A stretch of 64,000 nucleotides of DNA from Gracilimonas sp040882225 (GTDB taxonomy: Bacteria; Bacteroidota; Rhodothermia; Balneolales; Balneolaceae). Location of the stretch: NCBI GenBank assembly GCA_040882225.1, contig JBBEBR010000014.1, positions 1 through 64,000 on the forward strand, written 5' to 3'. The notes beneath the pieces are model-generated. The model saw nothing but the letters and a program-made list of their open reading frames with translations. It was not told where the DNA came from and searched no databases. Below, one piece after another: positions 8,712 through 17,541 of the stretch. Position 1 is the first letter of the stretch. The number at the start of each line of letters is the position of its first letter. Position numbers and translations under genes: made by a program.

Positions 8712-9032
8712 TCACTCTGTAAAAACTGCGGTTCCACTTACAGAAACCATGAGCATGCTGCCACCCGATCCAATAGTCTCGTAGTCAATATCTATGCCGA
8801 TGATGGCTGAAGCGCCAACACTCTCTGCTTTTTGCTCCATCTCATGGAATGCGATTTGCCGTGCTTTCTGTAATTCCATCTCATAAGAAGCAGACCGGCC
8901 ACCAACAATATCCCTTATGCCTGCAAAAATGTCTTTAAAGAGATTAGCCCCAAGAATAGCCTCGCCAGTCACTATTCCCAGATATTTTTTTATTTCTTTT
9001 TGCTGAAGGTGATTTGTAGTGGTCATTAACAT
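8712..9032 (-). CDS. YbjQ / UPF0145 family protein
   Basis: The 106-residue protein matches the YbjQ (DUF74) family. It has an N-terminal strand, the segment GIVTGEAILGANLFKDIFAGIRDIVGGRSASYE typical of the fold, and a C-terminal GSGGSMLMVSVSGTAV strand. These small pentameric proteins are sometimes called heavy-metal-binding domains, but their role is not established. No signal peptide is present. The start may be the ATG at 9032 or the one two codons later at 9026. It stands alone between dnaJ and the RRM gene. Confidence 0.85.
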   Translation of the reverse strand: MLMTTTNHLQQKEIKKYLGIVTGEAILGANLFKDIFAGIRDIVGGRSASYEMELQKARQIAFHEMEQKAESVGASAIIGIDIDYETIGSGGSMLMVSVSGTAVFTE

Positions 9033-9121
9033 AATGCTACTCCTTTGGTTATCGGATAATTGTTATTCCTACTAAAGCTTTTCAAAAATGTTACTCTTTT
9101 TTAGAAATTATCAGATATAAA

Positions 9122-9152
9122 AAAAGCCTTTCCCGAATCGGAAAAGGCTTTT
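9122..9152 (-). terminator. Rho-independent terminator of the RRM gene
   Basis: A 10-bp stem (9122-9131 with 9143-9152) contains an inner CCG/CGG pair. Read on the minus strand it is followed by a run of seven T. It lies about 20 bases beyond the stop codon of the RNA-binding protein gene. Confidence 0.9.
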
Positions 9153-9170
9153 AAAATTGATAATGGTGAA

Positions 9171-9449
9171 TTAATGACGTCCGCCGCCACCGCCTCTTGG
9201 GCGATCTTCACGTGGCTTGGCCTCATTCACTTTCACTTGACGGCCGTCAATTTCAGCACCATCAAGTTGATCGATTGCGGCTTGTGCTTCAGAGTCGTTA
9301 TCCATTTCCACAAAACCGAATCCTTTAGAACGGCCAGAGAATTTATCACTGATTACTTTTGCTGAGCCTACTTCACCGAAAGCTCCAAATACTTCTTTTA
9401 GTTGATCGTCATCAACCCCATAACTGAGGTTACCTACATAAATGTTCAT
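9171..9449 (-). CDS. Single-RRM RNA-binding protein
   Basis: The 92-residue protein is a single RNA-recognition motif with RNP2 IYVGNL at residues 3-8 and RNP1 KGFGFVEM at 42-49, plus a Gly/Arg-rich tail (about 80-92). Such small glycine-rich RRM proteins are common in Bacteroidota and cyanobacteria and bind single-stranded RNA. They are often cold- or growth-phase-regulated, as known for the family. It has its own terminator and a long AT-rich upstream region of about 315 bases, consistent with a monocistronic gene with a long leader. The cellular RNA target is unknown. Confidence 0.95.
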   Translation of the reverse strand: MNIYVGNLSYGVDDDQLKEVFGAFGEVGSAKVISDKFSGRSKGFGFVEMDNDSEAQAAIDQLDGAEIDGRQVKVNEAKPREDRPRGGGGGRH

Positions 9450-9764
9450 ATTGTCTAAATCTGGTTGAAAATTAAAAGGAATGAAAGAAGAACCAGAGCT
9501 ATAAGTCTATGCTGTAGTCTAAGTATCATCAACAATCCAAAAACAAATTACGGTATTTTAAACGCATCGCAAAGTATATGAGCATTATTTTTTTACAGGC
9601 CAAAATTATTATTTAAAAGTCCTGAAAACTATTTTGCCGATCTTTTCTAAAAAATGGTCTGCCCCAGCTAATTGGGCGACGAATGCTAAGGGTACAGATC
9701 AAAAAAAAACTAAGAGAAATTATGCAATAGAAAATAAGCCTGCTTTATCTCGCTCTCAAATGAG
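9450..9764. other. AT-rich intergenic region between the RRM gene and purE
   Basis: This gap of about 315 bases holds no convincing gene. It contains the promoter and probable leader of the RRM gene (minus strand) and the region downstream of purE. A short hairpin (GCCC/GGGC near 9662-9678) is visible. I see no terminator with a clear T run for purE and no small RNA that I can name. Confidence 0.4.
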
Positions 9765-10256
9765 TTACTTCAAATTCCTGTTTTTCTCTATTGACTCATC
9801 TACCATTTTTTTATGATAATCTTCGAGCTTTTTGGTCAATTCCTCATCATTTATACTCAACATTCTCAGGGCTAACAATCCGGCATTTTTAGCTTTTCCG
9901 ATTGCTACTGTTGCAACGGGAATTCCGTTGGGCATTTGTACGATAGAATAGAGGCTGTCAACTCCGCCAAGTGCAGATGTTTGAATGGGAACTCCAATCA
10001 CAGGCAAGGTGGTATAACTTGCCAGCATTCCCGGAAGATGAGCCGCCCCTCCGGCTCCCGCTATGATAATTTGAAGGCCACGGCCTCGGGCTTCTTTGCC
10101 ATATTCGGCCATAATATCCGGGGTGCGGTGAGCGGAAACCACTCGCTTTTCATAACTCACCCCAAACTCATCTAAAATGTCTGTGGCTTGTTTCATGGTG
10201 GTCCAGTCGCTGTCGCTACCCATAACTACGCCTATCTTCGCCTTAAAATTGCTCAT
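9765..10256 (-). CDS. purE: N5-carboxyaminoimidazole ribonucleotide mutase
   Basis: PurE converts N5-CAIR to CAIR in de novo purine synthesis. The 163-residue product shows the class I PurE signature GSDSD (residues 13-17), the SAHRTPD active-site segment (His43), and the GGAAHLPG loop (His near 73). Its length is standard. Its partner purK lies 2.7 kb away at 12998-14158, on the same strand but separated by two outer-membrane genes on the opposite strand, so they are not one operon. The ATG start is clear. Confidence 0.97.
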   Translation of the reverse strand: MSNFKAKIGVVMGSDSDWTTMKQATDILDEFGVSYEKRVVSAHRTPDIMAEYGKEARGRGLQIIIAGAGGAAHLPGMLASYTTLPVIGVPIQTSALGGVDSLYSIVQMPNGIPVATVAIGKAKNAGLLALRMLSINDEELTKKLEDYHKKMVDESIEKNRNLK

Positions 10257-10365
10257 TTTAATTAGTTATAATTGTTATTATAAAACCGGACAAAAAGATG
10301 CGGAAATCGGCGGAGCTTAACAATATAAAAAAGCCGTCGCATTGGGAGTAACAAAAGACGGAAAT

Positions 10366-10977
10366 TTGAAAGTCATCTCATTACTAATAACCGTAGCCAT
10401 ATTTTTCACAAGTGGAAATTTGAAAGCTCAGAAATTCCCGTCAGCTTTTGAGCATATTGATGTACTACTTTCCTATCAGCAGAATGTGAATCAGAATTAC
10501 TTTCATGATTATTGGTCACCTGATCCTGCTTTTCAGTTAGAATTAGACACCCCATTCTATGCTGGTAACTTTTTTCTTAGCGGCAGATTCAACTCAGTTC
10601 GGCATAAAACAAACGAAGTTCCGGGCTTTGATAATATACAGGTAACGGTGGGCTGGGGCTTGCGCCACGAAGTTGTTGAGCGGGTTAAAATTGGAGGAAC
10701 TGTCGGCACACTATTTTCGATGATGGCTTTTAATTATGTGAGTGATGAGCAAAGGGATTTTGCTGGAACGCACTTTGGAAGTACCAGTCCCGAAAGCGAA
10801 ATTGGATTAGTGTTTGGAGCAGATATAAGCTATGAATTTTCAGGTGGTTGGGGAATTCGGGTTAACTGGAATCGTGATATTGTATATACACAAACTAAAA
10901 TGAAGCTGAATTATATCGGTATTGGTTTGTACCGAAAATTCAATACTCCGATATGGTTACAAGAGGTGCTGCATTGA
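10366..10977 (+). CDS. Outer-membrane beta-barrel-like protein, unknown function
   Basis: The product starts with a signal peptide when the TTG at 10366 is used (MKVISLLITVAIFFTSGNLKAQ). A further in-frame TTG at 10342 would add eight residues before the signal, so I prefer 10366. After the signal come repeated amphipathic strands rich in Tyr, Phe and Gly (for example FFLSGRFNSVRH, IQVTVGWGLRHEVV, IGIGLYRKF), the pattern of a small outer-membrane barrel. The downstream receptor-like gene starts inside its stop codon (TTGA overlap), so the two are translationally coupled and probably work together. No family can be named. Confidence 0.6.
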   Translation: MKVISLLITVAIFFTSGNLKAQKFPSAFEHIDVLLSYQQNVNQNYFHDYWSPDPAFQLELDTPFYAGNFFLSGRFNSVRHKTNEVPGFDNIQVTVGWGLRHEVVERVKIGGTVGTLFSMMAFNYVSDEQRDFAGTHFGSTSPESEIGLVFGADISYEFSGGWGIRVNWNRDIVYTQTKMKLNYIGIGLYRKFNTPIWLQEVLH

Positions 10978-12929
10978 AATCTATTATAAAGATAATCTGC
11001 CCTTTCATGGTTTGTATGTATTTGATGAATCCTGTTTCAGCCCAAAAAACAGTCTGGAAAGCCGATGATTTGAACCGGCATGAAGTTGAAACGCTGCATG
11101 ATATTTTCACCCTTACATCCGGTTGGAATAATGCTTCAAATGATGATGCCACCATTCAGTTTTCACGGAATGCATTAGCTGGCCCTGGTGGAGCCTGGTG
11201 GCCGGTTTATCTAAATGGAACTGAATTAAACGTACAAAACTGGAATACACAAAGTTTGCACACTATACCTGTCAGCATCAACCAGTTAGATTCAGTAGTT
11301 ATTATTGAAAGCCCGATGTTATATAAGGGAACATTTACTGAAAAAGGAGGAATCTTCCTCTATTCTTCCAGAGCTGAAAGAGGAGTGCATGCACAGGGTA
11401 ATATGGTTTTTGGAAACCGATCTGGCGACCCCGGACCTTTTGTTTATACCGAATATGCCACTCGGAACATAGAGCGATTGGGGCCTTTTGCAGATGCTCA
11501 ATTATCTTTCAGATCTGAAAATTACGGTATTCAGGCGGGATTTAAACATTTTGTACATGCCATCACCGATGTTTTTCAATATCGGAGGCTTACTCCATTT
11601 GAGTTTGGTGAAGGTACGCACAGGCATGAAAAAATCAGGAGTACCTCAATATTTGCTAATGGAGATATAAGTACCGATATATTTTATCATGAAGTTCAAG
11701 CTGGCTATTCGGAATCAACCGATTTTTTATTTACTGAGATATATGGCACCGAAATACCTATAGACCAAAAGTTTGGATTTATTGCCCTGAGTGGTTTAGC
11801 TAAAATGAATGAAAATGTGGCTCTGAATTATAAATTCAGTTATAACTCCAACAACACCAAAGAGTATCCTAATAAGGAAGATCGATGGTTGCGTTGGAAT
11901 CAGCAGGTAACCGCCGGAAAAACTTCCATTTCTCATCATTTTGAAAACGGTTCTCAGCAGGTGGGTTTTGAAGCAAATTTCTTTGGATTGGAAGATGAAG
12001 AATCAGCAAACAGAACTTTAAATATGCAGCTTTACAAAGCTTTTCACAGTATTAACTATAGACTTGGATCTGGATTGCAGGCATACTCCAACTTCAGTAC
12101 TATAAAAGCGAAAAAGCTTGCCATAAAAATGAATCTCGGATTTAATTATCAAACAAGGTCAATAAGTTCATTTTACCTGGATGCAAGTTATTCACAGCGA
12201 TTACCGGAAGAGGACAACAGTTTATGGTTTTGGATGGAGAATAAAGGATTTGGTGCAGATACCCTTGCGGATTATCAATTATCAGATCTGCCGACTCGGG
12301 TAAAATTTCTTCAGACAAAACTGGGATGGAAAGCAACCATTTCCGAACAGTTTAATTTCGATATCTATATGGTGTGGAGCCGTAATATTGATGAATATAT
12401 TATGAATTATAAGTTAGAGCCAAATGGCAGTAGAATTGAAAGCGGGGAATTTGATTTTATTAATAATCTGGAGGCTTCTTTTTTAAGCATTCCTCTGAAA
12501 ATTTCATCTGAGATTCTGCCTTCACTCCACCAATCCCTGACATATACGTGGACCCATCAGCTAAGCGGAAACAACACTTTATTTGATATGATGCCCAATC
12601 ACAAGTTCAGTTCAAACCTTAAATGGAAACCGGTAGATTCATTTCTTATCTGGACAAGATTTCAGGCGCAGTCGGCAACAAACTGGGCTCTGGCAGAGCC
12701 CATAGATGGGTTGGAAGTGCGAGCTAATTTTAATCAGTCTGAGTTTTATTCATCAAGAACAGCAGCTTTGTTTCAATGGGATTTGGGAATAAAGAAGTAT
12801 TTCTGGAATCATCGAGTGGCATTTAGTTTGGATATGAAAAACATTAATAATCAAAACTATAGAAATCATCCTGTTGGCCCCCGTAATGCTTTTACTGCAT
12901 TTTTGGGGATGCATATTGATATGCCGTAG
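10974..12929 (+). CDS. TonB-dependent receptor-like outer-membrane protein
   Basis: Using the TTG at 10974, which overlaps the upstream stop codon as TTGA, the protein has 651 residues and a clean signal peptide (LKSIIKIICPFMVCMYLMNPVSAQ). An ATG at 10953 also opens this frame but would overlap the neighbour by 25 bases. A short plug-like region follows (VYLNGTELNVQNW, INQLDSVVIIESP, GGIFLYS). The rest is a long barrel with many aromatic-ended strands. It has no carboxypeptidase-like N-terminal domain and a smaller plug than the receptor at 3778-6672. The substrate is unknown; coupling to the small barrel protein suggests a shared transport or adhesion role. Confidence 0.65.
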   Translation: MKSIIKIICPFMVCMYLMNPVSAQKTVWKADDLNRHEVETLHDIFTLTSGWNNASNDDATIQFSRNALAGPGGAWWPVYLNGTELNVQNWNTQSLHTIPVSINQLDSVVIIESPMLYKGTFTEKGGIFLYSSRAERGVHAQGNMVFGNRSGDPGPFVYTEYATRNIERLGPFADAQLSFRSENYGIQAGFKHFVHAITDVFQYRRLTPFEFGEGTHRHEKIRSTSIFANGDISTDIFYHEVQAGYSESTDFLFTEIYGTEIPIDQKFGFIALSGLAKMNENVALNYKFSYNSNNTKEYPNKEDRWLRWNQQVTAGKTSISHHFENGSQQVGFEANFFGLEDEESANRTLNMQLYKAFHSINYRLGSGLQAYSNFSTIKAKKLAIKMNLGFNYQTRSISSFYLDASYSQRLPEEDNSLWFWMENKGFGADTLADYQLSDLPTRVKFLQTKLGWKATISEQFNFDIYMVWSRNIDEYIMNYKLEPNGSRIESGEFDFINNLEASFLSIPLKISSEILPSLHQSLTYTWTHQLSGNNTLFDMMPNHKFSSNLKWKPVDSFLIWTRFQAQSATNWALAEPIDGLEVRANFNQSEFYSSRTAALFQWDLGIKKYFWNHRVAFSLDMKNINNQNYRNHPVGPRNAFTAFLGMHIDMP

Positions 12930-12997
12930 AAATAGTTATCAATTTTTAAAGAGCTATAAACCCAAAAATATATACAGAAACGTAAGTGCTCATTATT

Positions 12998-14158
12998 TTA
13001 AATTTCAATATCTGCAGTCAGCTCTTTAGCCTTTTGGTGTGTTTTCTTTAAATCATCGCCAAGCAAAGTATAGTGTGCCATTTTTCTTCCTTCTCGGCTC
13101 TGGATTTTTCCATACATATGCAGGTGGCCATTTTCCTCAGCAAGTGACTGTTCAATATGATCCGATTTTGCCGGACGATTATGAGTTCCTAACAGGTTGA
13201 TCATAGCTGCGGCTGGTTTTATCATGTGTGTTGATCCAAGCGGAAGCCCCAAAACCGCACGTACATGATTTTCAAATTGGGAAGTTATGCAGCCTTCAAT
13301 AGTATAATGGCCCGAATTATGAGGGCGTGGCGCGGATTCGTTCAGGAGAATTTCTCCACTTTTGGTCAGGAAAAATTCGAAAGCAAAAATTCCTTTTCCA
13401 TCAATAACTTCTACCGCTTTTTTGGACAGCGCCTGTGCTCTTTTTTGATATTGTTGGTCAACCGGAGCGGGGGATAAAACGGCTACACAAATGTGATTCT
13501 CCTGCACCGTTTCGCAGCATGGGTAAACCACAGTTCCCGTTTCATTTCGGGCAACCTGAACGGCAAGTTCGTGTGTGAAGTCCACAAAAGCCTCTGCGAT
13601 AATTTCATGGCCGACATTTCCGCCTAAAGCGTCAAAAGCGGATGTAGCTGATTCCAAATCCCGAACGGTTTTATTGCCATATCCATCATAACCTCCTTTA
13701 GAAGATTTTAGTAGATTAGGCCATCCGTATCTTTGACCGAAAGCTTGCAGGTCATCCTCATTTTTGATCAATTGGTAAGGAGTTACAGGAATACCGGCAT
13801 TTTCAAAAGTTCGCTTCTCAATCAATTTGTTCTCTATTAAAGCAAAACTTTTGGGAGATGGGAAAATGGGAGTACCACTTTTTTGCTGAACTTCTTCCAG
13901 TATTTCCGAACTGATGAATTCATTTTCGAGGGTGATGACATCACAACCTTTGGCAAATTCAACCATATCATCCACAGAATTAAAAGAGCCGGAAGTGGAA
14001 AAAGGTGTCATAAATTGAACAGGCTCGTTTTCTGCTCGGTCGGAGAAAACAGACACCTGAACTCCAAAACGGAAAGCTTGAAGGGCGCTCATTCGAGCTA
14101 ATTGTCCGGCGCCAAGAAAACCAAGTTTGAGATCAGCGGGAATAGAGTTTCGGGGCAT
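12998..14158 (-). CDS. purK: N5-carboxyaminoimidazole ribonucleotide synthase
   Basis: PurK makes N5-CAIR from AIR, bicarbonate and ATP. The 386-residue ATP-grasp protein has the N-terminal GFLGAGQLARM nucleotide-type loop (about residues 13-23), the glycine-rich ATP-binding loop SSKGGYDGYGN, and the C-terminal EFFLTKSGEILLNESAPRPHNSGHYTIE segment characteristic of PurK. Its length is standard. It is transcribed alone on the minus strand, apart from purE. The ATG at 14158 is well placed. Confidence 0.97.
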   Translation of the reverse strand: MPRNSIPADLKLGFLGAGQLARMSALQAFRFGVQVSVFSDRAENEPVQFMTPFSTSGSFNSVDDMVEFAKGCDVITLENEFISSEILEEVQQKSGTPIFPSPKSFALIENKLIEKRTFENAGIPVTPYQLIKNEDDLQAFGQRYGWPNLLKSSKGGYDGYGNKTVRDLESATSAFDALGGNVGHEIIAEAFVDFTHELAVQVARNETGTVVYPCCETVQENHICVAVLSPAPVDQQYQKRAQALSKKAVEVIDGKGIFAFEFFLTKSGEILLNESAPRPHNSGHYTIEGCITSQFENHVRAVLGLPLGSTHMIKPAAAMINLLGTHNRPAKSDHIEQSLAEENGHLHMYGKIQSREGRKMAHYTLLGDDLKKTHQKAKELTADIEI

Positions 14159-14190
14159 TTTCGGTTTTTATTTTGAAGGTAAGAATATTT

Positions 14191-14217
14191 TCAGCTATCA
14201 GCTATCAGCTATCAGCT
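14191..14217. repeat. Short heptanucleotide tandem repeat (TCAGCTA)n
   Basis: Nearly four copies of TCAGCTA occupy this stretch upstream of purK. It resembles the longer TGCTAAC array at 15561-15623 in unit length and composition. Confidence 0.85.
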
Positions 14218-14300
14218 CCTCATTCGCTTTGGCTATCTCTTTTGAAGGTTTATTAGAAAACCCGAAAACTAATGCTGATTAAATAACAATTTGTAAGTGG

Positions 14301-14341
14301 GGTTCAAACACAGCCGGTTTAAGAAATTGAACCGGCTTTTC
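14301..14341 (+). promoter_or_regulatory. Terminator/antiterminator-like leader structure upstream of prfA
   Basis: A terminator-type stem pairs AGCCGGTT (14312-14319) with AACCGGCT (14330-14337) and ends in TTTT. An alternative stem pairs GGTTCAA (14301-14307) with TTGAACC (14327-14333). The two use overlapping bases, so they exclude one another. The structure lies about 60 bases before the prfA ATG. No plus-strand gene ends just upstream, so it is more likely a leader attenuator than a conventional gene end. The function is inferred from the pairing only. Confidence 0.5.
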
Positions 14342-14401
14342 TTATATCAATCCTTCTGCGAATTCCTTAATTTTGTTTTCTTAAACAATTTTAGAAAGTA
14401 C

Positions 14402-15481
14402 ATGGACATAGAAGAAAAGTTAAAGCAGATGAAATCCCGGTTCGAGGAAGTGAATTCTGCAATGAGTGATCCGGCGATTTTTGATAATCCTGATAAGTAT
14501 ACGAAATTGACCAAAGAACGCAGTGAATTGGAAGAGATGGTTCAGGATTATAATACCTGGAAAGATCTCCAGAATCGGCAGGAAGGAAATAAGGAGCTTA
14601 TTGAGGTAAACGAGGATGCGGAAATTACCGAGATGGCAAGAGAGGAAAACGTGGAGATCAAAAAAGAACTCATAGCTCTTGAAGAAGAGATTAAGATGAA
14701 GCTGGTTCCTAAAGATCCGGAAGATTCTAAAAATGCTATTATTGAAGTCAGAGCCGGAACCGGTGGCGATGAAGCGGCTATTTTTGTTGGTGATTTATTT
14801 GATATGTACCGCAGGTATTCTGATAAGCAAGGCTGGAATTTAAGCCTGATGAGCATTAATCACTCTGAAAAAGGCGGATTTAAAGAGATTGTTTTTTCAT
14901 TGGAAGGCAGCGAAGTATTTGGAAAAATGAAGTACGAAAGCGGTGTCCATCGTGTGCAGCGGGTTCCGGAGACAGAGAGTCAGGGACGGGTTCACACCTC
15001 AGCTGCTACGGTAGCTGTGCTTCCAGAAGTAGAAGACGTGGATATTGATATAAATCCTGCTGATATCCGAACCGATACTTTTCGGGCAAGCGGCGCCGGT
15101 GGACAGCACGTTAACAAAACAGACTCAGCCATCCGCCTAACTCACGAACCGACCGGAATTGTGGTAGAATGCCAAGAGGAGCGGTCTCAGCATCAAAATA
15201 AAGAGCGAGCTATGACTATGCTGCGTTCTAAAATGTACGATATGGAGTTAGAGAAAAAGCAGAAGGAGCGGGCTGCCGATCGTAAAAGCCAGATTTCTAC
15301 CGGCGACCGTTCTGCGAAAATTCGTACGTATAACTTTCCCCAGGGCAGGCTCACCGATCATCGCATTAACTTAACACTCTACAATCTCGATAATATTATG
15401 AAGGGAGAAATTGAAGAGGTTATAAATGCCCTTCGTGTACAGGATAATCTGGAACGAATGAATGCCCTTGCAGAACAATGA
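14402..15481 (+). CDS. prfA: Peptide chain release factor 1
   Basis: RF1 recognises UAA and UAG and triggers peptide release. The 359-residue protein has the codon-reading tripeptide PET at about 189-191 (a PxT variant) and the catalytic GGQ at 233-235 (GAGGQHVN). The N-terminal coiled-coil domain and length are standard. The frame is open upstream to 14297, but the extra 35 residues run through the leader hairpin and are not conserved in type, so the ATG at 14402 (MDIEEKL) is the start. A TAATTTTG box at 14368-14375 could be the promoter -7 element. Downstream is a heptamer repeat region. Confidence 0.97.
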   Translation: MDIEEKLKQMKSRFEEVNSAMSDPAIFDNPDKYTKLTKERSELEEMVQDYNTWKDLQNRQEGNKELIEVNEDAEITEMAREENVEIKKELIALEEEIKMKLVPKDPEDSKNAIIEVRAGTGGDEAAIFVGDLFDMYRRYSDKQGWNLSLMSINHSEKGGFKEIVFSLEGSEVFGKMKYESGVHRVQRVPETESQGRVHTSAATVAVLPEVEDVDIDINPADIRTDTFRASGAGGQHVNKTDSAIRLTHEPTGIVVECQEERSQHQNKERAMTMLRSKMYDMELEKKQKERAADRKSQISTGDRSAKIRTYNFPQGRLTDHRINLTLYNLDNIMKGEIEEVINALRVQDNLERMNALAEQ

Positions 15482-15499
15482 CAGTTAGCAGTAAACAGT
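15482..15499. repeat. 18-bp repeat word shared with the T9SS-protein genes
   Basis: CAGTTAGCAGTAAACAGT lies just after the prfA stop codon. Its exact reverse complement occurs inside two T9SS-protein genes at 25309-25326 and 26718-26735, and with one mismatch at 28172-28189. It is made of heptamer-like units related to the neighbouring TGCTAAC array. Confidence 0.8.
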
Positions 15500-15560
15500 G
15501 ATCAGTAAACAGGTCTTGATCTAAAAAAGATTGACAAAGAAACTGAAAATGAAAAGTTTC

Positions 15561-15623
15561 TGCTAACTGCTAACTGCTAACTGCTAACTGCTAACTGCTA
15601 ACTGCTAACTGCTAACTGCTAAC
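15561..15623. repeat. Heptanucleotide tandem array, nine perfect TGCTAAC units
   Basis: Nine uninterrupted copies of the 7-mer TGCTAAC fill 63 bases between the convergent prfA and pckA genes. The last unit runs into pckA and supplies its stop codon (CTA at 15619-15621, read as TAG on the minus strand). Array length is expected to vary by slippage. Confidence 0.95.
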
Positions 15624-17226
15624 CAACCTTCGGCGCAGCCTTTCTAAGCTCAGCACTTGCTTCCGACTCAAACTGCTTAAAATTGTCGATAAACATCTGC
15701 GCGAGTTTATTAGCTTTCGCATCAAACGCGCTTTTGTCTTTCCAGGTGTTTCGGGGAATCAGGACGTCACTTGGAACACCAGCAACATGAGTAGGAACAT
15801 TAACACCAAAAACCGGATCGGTCGCAAATTCTGCGTCTTGAAGATTTCCGGCGATGGCTTCGCTTAGCATTTTTCGGGTATGAGATAACTTCATTCGATG
15901 CCCTACGCCATATTCGCCACCGGTCCAGCCGGTATTTACCAGCCACACTTTCGCGTCATGCTTTCGGATTTTTTCCGCAAGTAACTCAGCATAAACTGTA
16001 GGGTGCAATGGCATAAATGGAGAGCCAAAACATGCTGAAAAAGTAGCCTGTGGTTCAGTTATTCCACGTTCGGTTCCGGCAACCTTGGCTGTATAACCAC
16101 TGATGAAATGGTACATGGCCTGATCGGTGGTTAAACGGGAAATAGGAGGCAACACACCAAATGCGTCGCAGGTTAAAAAGATAATATTTTCGGGATGTCC
16201 ACCGGTGCCTGTTTCACTGGCATTTGGGATGAAATCGAGCGGGTAAGAACACCGTGTATTTTCGGTAAGGCTTACATCATCAAAATCGGGTTCGCGGTTT
16301 TCATTCAAAACAACATTTTCGAGAATGGTGCCGGGCATCTTAGTTGTAGCGTATATCAGAGGCTCATTTTTTTCAGAGAGATTTATGGTTTTGGCATAAC
16401 ATCCTCCTTCAAAATTAAACACGCCATCGTCGCTCCAACCATGTTCATCATCGCCAATAAGAGTTTTATAGGGATCAGCGGAGAGGGTGGTTTTTCCGGT
16501 ACCTGATAACCCAAAGAAAACAGCGGTTTTTCCGTCTTTATCATGGTTGGCGGAGCAGTGCATGGCCATCACATTCTTCTTAGGAAGCAGGTAATTCATC
16601 ACAGAAAAAATACCTTTTTTAACTTCTCCTGAATACAAGGTGCCGCCAATGAGGATGATTTTCTTTTCAAAATTGCAAAGAATATAGGTGCCGGAACGGG
16701 TGCCATCTTCCCCAGGGTCTGCCTGTAGGTGTGGTGCCGCCAACACGGTGAATTCCGGAGTATGATTTTCTAACTCCTCCTCACTGGGGCGGATAAACAT
16801 ATTATGAGCAAATAATGCATGATAAGCAGCTTCACTTACTATACGAACATTGAGACGATGGTTTTTATCCGCACCACAGAAAAGATCCTTCACGAATAAA
16901 TCTTTATCCTGAAGATAGTCTATTGTTTTTTGATACAGGTTTTCAAATACTTTTTCAGAGATAGGCTGATTCACCTTTCCCCAGTCAATATCCTCATGGA
17001 TGGAGGGCTGGTCTACAATAAATTTATCTTTGGGAGAACGGCCTGTAAATTTCCCGGTTAACACTCGCAAAGCATGATCCTTGGTGAGAACAGCTTCATT
17101 TCGGCAAAGCGCTTGTTCATATAATTCGGCTGGAGTAAGATTCCAAAAAACGTTTTTATTGTTTTCTAATCCAAGGTCTGTTAGATCTACATAGCTTTTT
17201 GGATGCAGCTGGTAATCTACGCTCAT
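15619..17226 (-). CDS. pckA: ATP-dependent phosphoenolpyruvate carboxykinase
   Basis: PckA converts oxaloacetate and ATP to phosphoenolpyruvate, the entry step of gluconeogenesis. With the start at 17226 (MSVDYQLHPKSYVDL) the protein has 535 residues, the usual size; an upstream ATG at 17271 would add 15 residues. Visible motifs are GLSGTGKTT (kinase-1a P-loop, about 239-247), the nearby DDEHGWSDDGVFNFEGGCY metal/nucleotide segment and the C-terminal NTGWTGGEYGVG. The stop codon lies inside a heptamer repeat array. A cre-like operator lies about 110 bases upstream, fitting carbon-source control. It is monocistronic. Confidence 0.97.
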   Translation of the reverse strand: MSVDYQLHPKSYVDLTDLGLENNKNVFWNLTPAELYEQALCRNEAVLTKDHALRVLTGKFTGRSPKDKFIVDQPSIHEDIDWGKVNQPISEKVFENLYQKTIDYLQDKDLFVKDLFCGADKNHRLNVRIVSEAAYHALFAHNMFIRPSEEELENHTPEFTVLAAPHLQADPGEDGTRSGTYILCNFEKKIILIGGTLYSGEVKKGIFSVMNYLLPKKNVMAMHCSANHDKDGKTAVFFGLSGTGKTTLSADPYKTLIGDDEHGWSDDGVFNFEGGCYAKTINLSEKNEPLIYATTKMPGTILENVVLNENREPDFDDVSLTENTRCSYPLDFIPNASETGTGGHPENIIFLTCDAFGVLPPISRLTTDQAMYHFISGYTAKVAGTERGITEPQATFSACFGSPFMPLHPTVYAELLAEKIRKHDAKVWLVNTGWTGGEYGVGHRMKLSHTRKMLSEAIAGNLQDAEFATDPVFGVNVPTHVAGVPSDVLIPRNTWKDKSAFDAKANKLAQMFIDNFKQFESEASAELRKAAPKVG

Positions 17227-17336
17227 TTTATCTTCTTTAGTTTTATTTTTGACAGGTTCGAAGGTAAGCATTTGAGGATTTAATTTTAGGCTTTAGCAGT
17301 TACTTTATTTTAGATTCACCTTTTTAAAAATTTTGG

Positions 17337-17347
17337 TGGAAGCGCTT
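17337..17347 (+). promoter_or_regulatory. Candidate LacI-family (cre-like) half-operator upstream of pckA
   Basis: TGGAAGCGCTT is identical to the first 11 bases of the site at 3647-3660 upstream of the TonB-dependent receptor. The AAGCGCTT core is a perfect palindrome of the type bound by LacI/GalR regulators. The rest of the 270-base gap holds AT-rich promoter sequence and nothing else recognisable. Confidence 0.4.
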
Positions 17348-17541
17348 TTTTAAATAACGTTTCATTAAGGTCTTACCTTAATATTCTTGTTATTTATGAT
17401 GGAACAATGAAAAATTATTATCCATTTCTATGATTTGAAATTGCTCTCTTCTATAAATCAATGAAATATCGGTGCGGGATTATAAACCCCCTGTTTTTAT
17501 AATCGAATATAGGTGACCATGATTCCGAGAAACAGGCAAAA

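Noticed and set aside
14281..14341. Possible tRNA because of a GGTTCAAA word
   Set aside because: No cloverleaf can be formed around it; the bases are better explained by the leader hairpins.
14297..14401. N-terminal extension of prfA
   Set aside because: The added 35 residues run through the leader hairpin and do not resemble RF1; the ATG at 14402 fits the family start.
15561..15623. CRISPR-like array
   Set aside because: The seven-base units are contiguous with no spacers, so this is a simple tandem repeat.
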